From NCBI GenBank assembly GCA_029259635.1, contig JAJDEU010000022.1:1-32638 (forward strand): a stretch of 32,638 bases of DNA, written 5' to 3'. Position numbers and translations under genes: made by a program. Shown piece by piece: positions 27,001 to 32,638 of the stretch. The stretch's first letter is position 1, and the number at the start of each line of letters is the position of its first letter. Source of the DNA: Planctomycetota bacterium (GTDB taxonomy: Bacteria > Planctomycetota > UBA1135 > GCA-002686595). The notes beneath the pieces were generated by a model that was not told the origin of the DNA, did no database searches, and saw only the letters and a list, made by a program, of their open reading frames with translations.

Positions 27001-27329
27001 AAGGTCAGCCTCGATCCGATCTCGGACTGGCCGCGGCGCCTGCGGCGGAAGGCGAGCTGCTCCTTGTCGGCGATTCGGAGATGTTCAAGAACGAGCTCAT
27101 CCGCGACCCCGAGTTCCGCGCTGACCACCTGCTGGTCAACGCCGTCGCCAGCCTGACGCTGCCCGCCGACTTAGCGGCCGTCGCTCACCGGCGCCGTGTC
27201 GCTCGCGGTCTCGACTTTCTCTCGGGGGCGAGCAAAGCGCGATGGCGTTTCTTCGTGATCGCCGCGGGTCCTCTGTTCGTGCTCTTGCTCGGCCTCTTGC
27301 GTTCGCTCTGGCGGAGAGGCTCCTCTTGA
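24033..27329 (+). CDS. Tandem GldG-like extracytoplasmic ABC subunit
   Basis: The protein has 1098 residues, about twice the usual GldG. The first half starts with a membrane anchor (about 7-26), then VELGRVKLSEVDDATRERL and a GldG-like extracytoplasmic region (ABC-type uncharacterised transport domain, PF09822 type). Hydrophobic segments near 503-515 and 533-551 lead into a second copy of the pattern: DWTEDGLNRLAPATEELARK, then LRAEFFLSRREKLAPDMRR, matching the first half's VLATYFVSPRAEMPSELRR. A final membrane helix lies at about 1072-1092. The start ATG 24033 overlaps the permease stop. Two GldG modules in one chain suggest fusion of a duplicated gene, or of two ancestral subunits. Ligand and function are unknown. 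Confidence 0.88.
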   Translation: MRARNVCALALLFLLGSAIAIYSARIASFSTSARVELGRVKLSEVDDATRERLRALPELVLATYFVSPRAEMPSELRRLERQVTDLLEAFRVAADGKFDYQILDPHSGVDPNGPPTDGQAQSNEQARYAARQGIAPFRVRSVKRDTWSEKTIWSSLSIGYGAYPPAVINGLTEDGLPRLSATILAHLDQMEAPRQPVVALSAPAGFDRLEKELATVARVTRFQFEPGASIPDESDLLFWIKPKNVDREVLRELDRYLKSGRSVVFAGSLQDVRSGTTSTTGQFRPEVFEARPSEFDATTLLGHFGLRALPGLVGDERSMAFVIGEGEDAKRLSIPYLIRCIAPNQRFGLVLQGQPNGTLLFEAPTPFHVSPEELSDRGWSSEVLAHTSDVTWVHPLPTGISDATEFGIAGGTALSRQALITLLKPHDPLRGSVVAMASASPLRDDLIHADGFAHRALVDVLVANLASDNRLVQSRTALALTEPLPELSPNERLFWRALTVGLLPALLCLIAVLRGSFQSREKRASGRGSLSTRTALFALATLVAGAVAIRFTDALPLRADWTEDGLNRLAPATEELARKAGQTGTLRAEFFLSRREKLAPDMRRSAGQLDDLFRDLERAGADIELVRTDPSELEPAEREKLERSGIEAMRVTSIEEGVTTVRTIFSAVRLTCTVDGEQRSETLALPDTHAFEGLEFRVAFALWRLQTGQGPRLAFASDTPRLSPAEAHMDYQLKGLFAPIGEDTYGTARETLREIGFDILHINPRAPEFAEEFDALVWLQPRRDASLMIDALARNLHQGGRAFLAAQHFNLQARQYRGTNFETVYWPQPQSPDLDLLWFPDLGIELARVVLFDELMTPRQLETQVNRDAAQRDYEEQDSALPFSIRASTANFSDDPVMRGVGDQAFLWGNHIEWDAARLEELGIEATTLITSSERTWAYDWSGGYLPQDVLAGFPSEDRENLQRLPRRTLAARFRGSFPLPDKEIVPTTEGQPRSDLGLAAAPAAEGELLLVGDSEMFKNELIRDPEFRADHLLVNAVASLTLPADLAAVAHRRRVARGLDFLSGASKARWRFFVIAAGPLFVLLLGLLRSLWRRGSS

Positions 27330-28435
27330 TCACGAGAATCCTTCTCCTCGCGGCGATCTTGTTCGGCCTGGTTTATTGGGAGAGCAGCCTGGCGAGTACA
27401 CGCTCGCTCGACCGGTCGAGCAGTAGTCGATTGCGTCCCCTGATGGACGAGGCCACGCGCGAAGGCATGGTCGTCGCGGGAGTCCGCGTCGAGACGGCCA
27501 GTGGCGAAAACTTTCTCTACGGTCGCTCGCGCGGCGTCTGGCGGCTGATCGAACCCGAGGTCAACACCTACGTCTCGCCCGGCGCGGTCGAACAGCTGAT
27601 GAGGAGCTTCACCGAGGCACAGGGTGTCGTCCTCACCGAGGAGAAACACCGAGCGAAGAGCTATGGATTCGGCGGCGATGTCGCGCTGCGAATCACCTTG
27701 CACGGCACGAAGCTGCGCAGTGCGAAAGACCAAGACGTGCTCTACACACTCGACGTCGGATTTCCGATTCAGGGAACGGAGGGCTCCTACGTGCGTCCGC
27801 TCGGGACCCAACAGGTCTGGTCGATCGATCAAAACCCCCGCGCGTACTTGGCTCGTCCGCCCGGCTCCAGCTTCCCCCCCATGCTGGACCCCTATGTGAT
27901 TCCGACTCTTGCTGCCGCGGAGAAAGGCAGCGTCGTCGCCATCGAGATTCGCTCCAAGGCGTCCGAAAACTTCACGCTGCGAATGACGAAGAGCAACCTG
28001 GATGATCCCGGGAGCGACGAGCCCGCCACCACCTGGGAGCTGACTCGGGAAGACGGCTCCGTTGTCCCCTGCGATGAGATCCCGGCCCGCGGCTACGCGA
28101 TCTACATGTTTTTGGCGCCTTACTCCAAGATCATCGGGGCCGAGAGCGTAGATCCAGAGATCCTCTCCGACCCCGATATCCGAATGACCCTAACCCCAAG
28201 CCGTGGCGAGCCCTTCGAGCTCTTGTTCGGGAGACCGACCGCTTCGGGGAGTCGAGCCGTCGCGAACTTCGACACCAAGACCATGTTCGAAATCTCGGGC
28301 GATGTCGCGGAGCTCATGCTCCCTCTTCCAGAGGTCGTCGCCGAGGAAGCGCAAGGCAACCCGTGGCACGACTTCATTCAAGTCAACCCGCTTGAGGGAA
28401 GAGATCTCGTTCTAAACCCGATCAGTACTCGTTGA
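27326..28435 (+). CDS. DUF4340-like membrane-anchored protein
   Basis: The protein has about 369 residues. An N-terminal hydrophobic helix (ITRILLLAAILFGLVYW) anchors a beta-rich extracytoplasmic body, including GVRVETASGENFLYGRSRGVWRLIEPE, split into short recognisable parts, and later VRPLGTQQVWSIDQNPRAYLARP. This is the layout of DUF4340 proteins, which often sit beside GldFG-type genes. The start is TTG at 27326, not an ATG: it overlaps the previous stop as TTGA, and GGAGAGG lies six bases before it, an excellent ribosome site. No ATG in frame fits as well. It would complete the ABC-2 complex; its biochemical role is unknown. Confidence 0.8.
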   Translation: MITRILLLAAILFGLVYWESSLASTRSLDRSSSSRLRPLMDEATREGMVVAGVRVETASGENFLYGRSRGVWRLIEPEVNTYVSPGAVEQLMRSFTEAQGVVLTEEKHRAKSYGFGGDVALRITLHGTKLRSAKDQDVLYTLDVGFPIQGTEGSYVRPLGTQQVWSIDQNPRAYLARPPGSSFPPMLDPYVIPTLAAAEKGSVVAIEIRSKASENFTLRMTKSNLDDPGSDEPATTWELTREDGSVVPCDEIPARGYAIYMFLAPYSKIIGAESVDPEILSDPDIRMTLTPSRGEPFELLFGRPTASGSRAVANFDTKTMFEISGDVAELMLPLPEVVAEEAQGNPWHDFIQVNPLEGRDLVLNPISTR

Positions 28436-28469
28436 CGCGACGCGAGCGAATCGCAATCGGTAAATCGAC

Positions 28470-29258
28470 ATGACCCACCCGAGCTCAGCACTCTTGTTTC
28501 TCTGCTTATTCGCCAGCGCATGTACCGGAGCAGATGATCCCAAAGTTTCCCCGGAAGACTTGGCCCAAAGCGAGCAAAGCGCCGACCTTTCCGAACCCAC
28601 GCCCCTGCCGCCCTACGTCCCGCCCAAAGATCCAGAGACGATCACCTATCTCTCGCCGCTACTTCTCAACCAAGGGCTGACGCTCGACCTGGTCAATCCG
28701 CACCTCGCGCGTGAGACCGCACCGGAAAAGTTTCAAGCTAAGTGGTCCACGACGAAGGGTGAGTTCGTTGTGGAGTTTGTGCGCGCATGGGCTCCACATG
28801 GGGTCGACCGAATCTATAACCTGATCAAGATTGAGTTCTACAAAGACGTCCTTGTGCATCGCGCGATCGAGGGCGTGCTCGTTCAGTTTGGAATCCATGG
28901 CGAGACCTCAATCGCGACCACCTGGCGCGAGGCGATGATTCAGGATGACATTCCGAAGCAGTCCAATCGCCGCGGGTATATGTCGTTCGCCAAGATGAAC
29001 CGGCGACCTCATTCTCGCTCGACTCAGCTCTTCATCAACCTGCGAGATAATCCCGTCTTCGACCAACAGCACTTCGCGCCGCTGGGCCGCGTGATCTCCG
29101 GTCTTCGCGTCGTCGATTCATTCTTCTCCGGATACGGGGATAACGTGCCCGCGCGGCTCATTCGGAATGAGGGCAATGAAGGCGTTTCAGGGCCCTACCC
29201 CAAGCTCGAGCGAATTCTGAAAGTGACCTTGGTCGACCCCGCTGACGAAGCCCAATAG
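28470..29258 (+). CDS. Cyclophilin-type peptidyl-prolyl isomerase, probable lipoprotein
   Basis: The protein has 262 residues. A signal ends near SAC-TGADD, a somewhat imperfect lipobox, so lipid anchoring is likely but not certain. A Pro/Glu-rich linker (about 20-65) leads to the cyclophilin domain (about 90-255). It keeps the catalytic arginine in VHRAIEG, the glutamine in LVQFG, the phenylalanine in QLFINL and the histidine of QQHFAPLGRV. The usual Phe-Met pair of the active pocket (PGFMIQGG in relatives) is Val-Leu here, so activity or specificity may differ. It starts 34 bases after the DUF4340-like gene and probably belongs to the same transcript. It would act on exported proteins. Confidence 0.87.
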   Translation: MTHPSSALLFLCLFASACTGADDPKVSPEDLAQSEQSADLSEPTPLPPYVPPKDPETITYLSPLLLNQGLTLDLVNPHLARETAPEKFQAKWSTTKGEFVVEFVRAWAPHGVDRIYNLIKIEFYKDVLVHRAIEGVLVQFGIHGETSIATTWREAMIQDDIPKQSNRRGYMSFAKMNRRPHSRSTQLFINLRDNPVFDQQHFAPLGRVISGLRVVDSFFSGYGDNVPARLIRNEGNEGVSGPYPKLERILKVTLVDPADEAQ

Positions 29259-29461
29259 GGTCGGGCCAACTGGCCGCTAAGCGCCTTACCGGACGATTCC
29301 GTCCCTCCTGCCCGCCCGGGGTTCCGCTCTTCGTTGTTACCCCCCGAGACTCGCTCACTATCGATGTTATCTTGGCGGCCGAGTTCCATCGCTCCCGCAG
29401 CTCCAATCGCAGCGAACCGCCACCCGCTCGACTCGCGCCACTCCCCCAATCGGAGCCCACT
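29259..29461 (+). other. Intergenic region, nothing recognised
   Basis: These 203 bases separate the cyclophilin gene from the next gene on the same strand. I see no clear terminator, promoter or repeat. An in-frame extension of the downstream gene through part of this region has no supporting homology. Confidence 0.35.
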
Positions 29462-30976
29462 ATGCTCTCTCGACTCGCACTGCTTGCTCTGGCCTGCTCC
29501 GCATTAACCGCCCCTTTGCCTCTCTGGGAGGAGGAAGAAGACGAGCTCGACTATGCGGCCTTCGCGAGCGAATTCCGCGAGGCCCACGACCTCTCCAACG
29601 CCACTCCAGGAACGCTCTCTCTCGGGACCCTGCTCGACTCGGAAGGCTTCCGGCGCTTCAACTTGGGCGCTCTCGACTTGCGCATTGCCGCCGACTCCCT
29701 GAAAGATCGCGACGTCGCAAAGAACTTCACTTTATGTGCGCTCGCATCACTCGACGCCCAGAGCCACTGGGTCGATTGGGTTGCTTTCGACCACGAAGAT
29801 TACGAGACGATCTCGGCGGACTTCGACACTCTTCACAAATGGGTCAAGTCCTGGTCGACCTCATCCCTCGCTTCGATCGGCAAGTTTTCGAATCGGGAAG
29901 TGATGAGCACTCTCGGTGCGAGCGAACCGATTCGCGCTGCTCACGAGCGCGTGGAGAGGTTCATGTGCCGCGGCGAGTATCTCGGTATTCTGCGAGGCGA
30001 CGAGCCCGACACGCAGATTCTCTTTGCGCCTGATCGCGCCTCGATGATTCAGCTCTTGTGCTTCACCGGTTGGGATTTGATCGAGAGTCGAAGCAGCTAT
30101 TGGCATTCGGGAATCGAAAAGTGGACGAGCTTTTGGAACGCGGAGACTCAAGTGTTGGCCATGGAATATCCGGCTTTCACGATGAGCATCAAAAAGCCCA
30201 CGCTCGGCGCGAGCATGAACGAGTTCGAGAAGACCGGCTTGGGCCAGCACACGGCCGAAAAGATCACGACCTCTCTCTTCTGGCGCTACTTCGGCAATAA
30301 CGACGCGCTCTTCTATGAGGCTGCCCTCGGCGTCAATGCTGCGATCTCCGTCTACGAAGAGAACAACGTTCGAACGGGAGCGCCGGTCTTCAAAAACTCA
30401 GGCGGATCCTCATCGCCCTTCAGCGTCTTTGTTCCCGGCGGAAATCCCTCCGGAGGAACGCTCCCCGGACGCGGCGCGGTCTCGATCATTTCGGTTCCGC
30501 TCTGGCGCGAGACCAAGGGCGAGGACTACTTCGTCAAGCCGCTCGGAAAAGCGCAGAAGAAGGGCGCGAAGCTCGCGAAGAAGGACCGCAATCCGAACAA
30601 AGACGCGCTGGTCCACTTCATCGTGTTCGGGAAGAAGGACAACGACACCTCCTACGTTACCGCCCCTTTCTTCGGCCCAGACGCCGAGAACAAAGAGCTT
30701 CCAGGGGATGAGTATCTCGTGGACTACGAGGAGTTCTTCCGCGCCTATAGCGCGAGCTTCTTTCGCTGGTTGCAGACGCGCGGCGCGGGTAAGGGCAGCG
30801 AAGAGAACGCGCCACTCTTCGCCGCGCTCAATCAACGCCTAGCGACGCGTGACAAGACCACGGACTTCGCGACCGTCGTGCAAGAGATCTATGGAGTCCC
30901 GCTCAGCGGTCCCGACGGTGAGACCGACAGCCTGGAGTGGCGCTTTCTGAGCTTCATCAAGAAGGGCGGCCGCTAG
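29462..30976 (+). CDS. Secreted protein of unknown function
   Basis: I do not recognise this family with certainty. The protein has 504 residues. A signal peptide (LSRLALLALACSALTAPL) is followed by an acidic stretch (EEEEDELDY). The middle has a long helical segment, GLGQHTAEKITTSLFWRYF followed by ALFYEAALGVNAAISVYEEN, which recalls planctomycete gluzincin-like proteins in layout, but a zinc-binding HExxH is missing. The C-terminus (VQEIYGVPLSGP, then LEWRFLSFIKK) also resembles the tails of those proteins. It may be an inactive peptidase-like protein, but this is speculative. ATG 29462 gives the best signal; an earlier in-frame start would add an unlikely leader. Its stop overlaps the stop of the convergent pilT. 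Confidence 0.75.
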   Translation: MLSRLALLALACSALTAPLPLWEEEEDELDYAAFASEFREAHDLSNATPGTLSLGTLLDSEGFRRFNLGALDLRIAADSLKDRDVAKNFTLCALASLDAQSHWVDWVAFDHEDYETISADFDTLHKWVKSWSTSSLASIGKFSNREVMSTLGASEPIRAAHERVERFMCRGEYLGILRGDEPDTQILFAPDRASMIQLLCFTGWDLIESRSSYWHSGIEKWTSFWNAETQVLAMEYPAFTMSIKKPTLGASMNEFEKTGLGQHTAEKITTSLFWRYFGNNDALFYEAALGVNAAISVYEENNVRTGAPVFKNSGGSSSPFSVFVPGGNPSGGTLPGRGAVSIISVPLWRETKGEDYFVKPLGKAQKKGAKLAKKDRNPNKDALVHFIVFGKKDNDTSYVTAPFFGPDAENKELPGDEYLVDYEEFFRAYSASFFRWLQTRGAGKGSEENAPLFAALNQRLATRDKTTDFATVVQEIYGVPLSGPDGETDSLEWRFLSFIKKGGR

Positions 30977-32352
30977 CCGCGGTTCTTTCGGAACTGCTCG
31001 AAGGGGTCGGCACCCGGTGCACTCGGAGAAGGGGGTGCGCTCTCCGGTGCCGGAGCAGGAGTCGGCGCGGGTATCGGTTCCGGCGCGGGTGCCGGAGCGG
31101 CCTGGCTCGGAAGCGGCGCGGGCGGAATCGGCGCCGGCGCGGGATCATTCATCGAGAGCTGCATACCGCCCAGGTCGGGCATCGCCGGTGCGACGGTTTC
31201 GAGCGGAGTAGAACTTGCCGCTGCGGCAGCTGCGGTGGCCGCCTGAGCCCGAGCCGCATCCTTATTGAGATCGGCCGGGTCAAACTTCACTCCGGCGGAA
31301 CCATACTGCGAGAGCAAGGCGTCGCGATCGACGGACTTGCGATAAGCCTCGCCCGCGTCGACAGTGCCCGCTTGAACCAATTCGAGTAAGGCATCGTTGA
31401 GCAACTTCATTCCGTGCTTGCCGCCGGTCTGCATCGCAGAGGGAATCTGGTGCGTCTTTCCTTCACGGATAAGAGCGGAGATACCCTTGGTGCAGATCAG
31501 GAGCTCGAGAGCAGCGATGCGACCCTTGGGGTTCTTCTTGCACAGAGTCTGCGCGACCACGCCTTTCAATGAACCGGCGAGCATCGTCCGCACCTGCGCT
31601 TGTCGCGCTTCGGGGAACTGGTCGATGATGCGATCGACAGTCGACGCAGCGGTCGTCGTGTGGAGCGTGCCGAACACGAGGTGACCCGTCTCCGCGGTCT
31701 CCATTGCAATCTCGATTGTCTCCAAGTCGCGCATCTCGCCGACGAGAACAATATCGGGGTCTTCGCGCAGAGCGGCGCGAAGCGCCTTCTTGAAGCCGGT
31801 CGTGTGCTCGCCCACCTCGCGCTGATTGACGAGACAGTTCTGGTCTTGGTGCACGAACTCGATCGGGTCTTCGATCGTGATGATGTGGTCGTTCCGCGTC
31901 TTGTTGATGAAGTCCACCATCGCGGCCAAGGTCGTCGACTTGCCGCTACCGGTCGGACCGGTAACCACCACGAGCCCCTTGGTCAGTTGGCAGAGATTCA
32001 GAATGGACTGCGGCAGTCCGAGCTGGTCGGCCGTCAGAATCTCGGACGGGATCACCCGGAAGACGGCTCCGGGTCCCCGGTGATCCATAAAGAAGTTCAC
32101 GCGGAAACGCGCTTTGCCCGGCAACTCGTAGGCAAAGTCCGCGTCGCCGCTCTCTTGGAACTCCTGGTGAAAGCGTTCGGGTGCGATCTCGAGCAAGAGC
32201 GGCAGCATCTTGTCGGCGTCGATGACGGGAGCGCCCTCGACGAGCACCATATCCCCGTCCAGTCGAAACATCGGCTGACGGCCGGAGGTCATGTGCAAAT
32301 CCGATGCACCAACGTCGAGCATCTTCTGGAACAGCGAGTCAATCTTAGCCAT
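30973..32352 (-). CDS. pilT: PilT-type pilus retraction ATPase with Pro/Ala-rich tail
   Basis: This hexameric ATPase of the GspE/PilT family powers type IV pilus retraction at the inner membrane. It has 459 residues against the usual 340-380. Walker A GPTGSGKST is at 132-140, the Asp box around 155-170, Walker B IVLVGEMRD at 201-209 and the His box GTLHTTTAAST at 228-238. The PilT-specific region appears as ISALIREGKTHQIPS at 291-305. The core ends near 352. The remaining 105 or so residues are alanine-rich, then Pro/Ala repeats (403-447), ending DPFEQFRKNRG. The start is ATG 32352, with GGAAGGG about nine bases upstream; a longer reading upstream has no homology. No other pilus genes lie in the window. 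Confidence 0.93.
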   Translation of the reverse strand: MAKIDSLFQKMLDVGASDLHMTSGRQPMFRLDGDMVLVEGAPVIDADKMLPLLLEIAPERFHQEFQESGDADFAYELPGKARFRVNFFMDHRGPGAVFRVIPSEILTADQLGLPQSILNLCQLTKGLVVVTGPTGSGKSTTLAAMVDFINKTRNDHIITIEDPIEFVHQDQNCLVNQREVGEHTTGFKKALRAALREDPDIVLVGEMRDLETIEIAMETAETGHLVFGTLHTTTAASTVDRIIDQFPEARQAQVRTMLAGSLKGVVAQTLCKKNPKGRIAALELLICTKGISALIREGKTHQIPSAMQTGGKHGMKLLNDALLELVQAGTVDAGEAYRKSVDRDALLSQYGSAGVKFDPADLNKDAARAQAATAAAAAASSTPLETVAPAMPDLGGMQLSMNDPAPAPIPPAPLPSQAAPAPAPEPIPAPTPAPAPESAPPSPSAPGADPFEQFRKNRG

Positions 32353-32497
32353 GTCGAAAAGCCCTTCCCGGGCCCTGGGTACGGTCGAATGAAGAAAACG
32401 GAGACCGCATCTCTCTCGACACCCCGGTTGGACAGACTCAAGCCGTCTGGGAAAAAAGCTCGCGCCCCTTCGAGCAGGGCTCGAGCTCTCGCGCGCC
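32353..32497 (-). promoter_or_regulatory. Region upstream of pilT
   Basis: These 145 bases lie between the pilT start and the right element end. They include the pilT ribosome site and a terminator-like hairpin (32452-32486). I found no convincing promoter in the roughly 100 bases between the terminator and pilT, though one must lie there unless transcription reads through. Confidence 0.4.
32452..32486 (-). terminator. Terminator-like hairpin with T-run upstream of pilT
   Basis: On the minus strand, GCTCG-AG-CCC pairs with GGG-GCG-CGAGC around an eight-base loop, followed at once by six Ts (32457-32452). The stem has an internal loop. It would end transcripts entering from the right, including one from the repeated element, just before pilT. 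Confidence 0.55.
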
Positions 32498-32638
32498 CTA
32501 GCAGCCCGTGGCAAAAATCATTCGCCCCATGAGCGGCGTCCTTCTGGCCAGGCCGGCACCCGAAAGCCTCGCCGAATCTAGAGATTCGGCTGCGTTCCCG
32601 GGCACCAGCCTGACCAAAATCCCGCGGCCCATGGAACA
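32498..32638 (+). mobile_element. End of a repeated element (right copy), continuing beyond the window
   Basis: This copy starts at the CTAG of CTAGCAGCCCGTGG and runs to the window edge. It is the inverted counterpart of 140 to 1 at the left side. Both copies have their CTAG boundary facing into the window and the rest of the element outside it. Overall identity is about 75 to 78 percent in the hairpin arms and higher in the tail. It lies between pilT and whatever precedes it. No transposase is visible, and an insertion sequence or palindromic MITE fits equally well. Confidence 0.7.
32524..32637 (-). repeat. Long imperfect hairpin inside the right element, candidate structured RNA
   Basis: The arms pair without gaps around TAGA at 32579-32582. 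Read on the minus strand, I count about 10 G-U pairs and only 2 A-C mismatches, the same strand bias, relative to the element, as the left copy. The loop-closing stem is again CCGAATC with GATTCGG. The three-base internal loop sits at the same distance from the loop (pairs 9-11), with GAG kept on its 3' side. The tandem wobble is kept too. The outer limit of the stem is not visible. Confidence 0.75.

Overview
The window looks like chromosomal DNA of a GC-rich member of the Planctomycetota or a close relative. The best evidence is the adjacent pair at 14330-18987: a cytochrome-like PSCyt1/DUF1549/DUF1553 protein followed by a Tat-exported DUF1501 protein, a combination typical of that group. 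The many large secreted proteins of unknown function also fit. I see no rRNA, tRNA, CRISPR array or phage genes, and I cannot name a species.

Layout. (1) 1-140: the end of a repeated element, probably a transposable element, that cuts into the 3' end of an oppF gene. (2) 137-6528, minus strand: an oligopeptide ABC importer operon, oppA-B-C-D-F, with every junction overlapping or only a few bases apart. (3) 6529-6708: a shared divergent control region. (4) 6709-13029, plus strand: a second complete oppA-B-C-D-F operon, followed by an unknown membrane-anchored protein (13041-14018). (5) 14019-14329: a leader with two perfect hairpins. (6) 14330-18987: the DUF1549/DUF1553 and DUF1501 pair. (7) 18998-22337: two paralogous membrane-anchored ankyrin proteins on the minus strand, on either side of an unknown secreted protein. 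(8) 22502-28435: a four-gene ABC-2/Gld-type operon (ATPase, permease, a double-length GldG-like protein, a DUF4340-like protein), each gene overlapping the next by four bases. A cyclophilin and an unknown secreted protein follow on the same strand. (9) 30973-32352, minus strand: a PilT-type ATPase with a long Pro/Ala tail. (10) 32498-32638: a second end of the same repeated element, facing the opposite way.

The most unusual signal is at the two window edges. Both carry the same roughly 140-base element end in inverted orientation. Each copy holds a long imperfect hairpin (about 54 pairs). The two copies differ at about a quarter of positions, yet keep the same three-base internal loop, the same tandem wobble pair and at least two full compensatory base-pair changes. 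Wobble pairs greatly outnumber A-C mismatches on one strand only, and it is the same element-relative strand in both copies. That pattern suggests the structure is maintained as RNA. The left copy supplies the stop codon that ends oppF before its usual C-terminal cysteine region.

How the genes may work together: both Opp systems would bring peptides from the periplasm into the cytoplasm, and their divergent arrangement and shared sequence features suggest one ancestral cassette duplicated in inverted orientation. The Gld/DUF4340 operon would form an ABC-2 membrane complex with large extracytoplasmic subunits. These roles come from family knowledge, not from direct evidence here.
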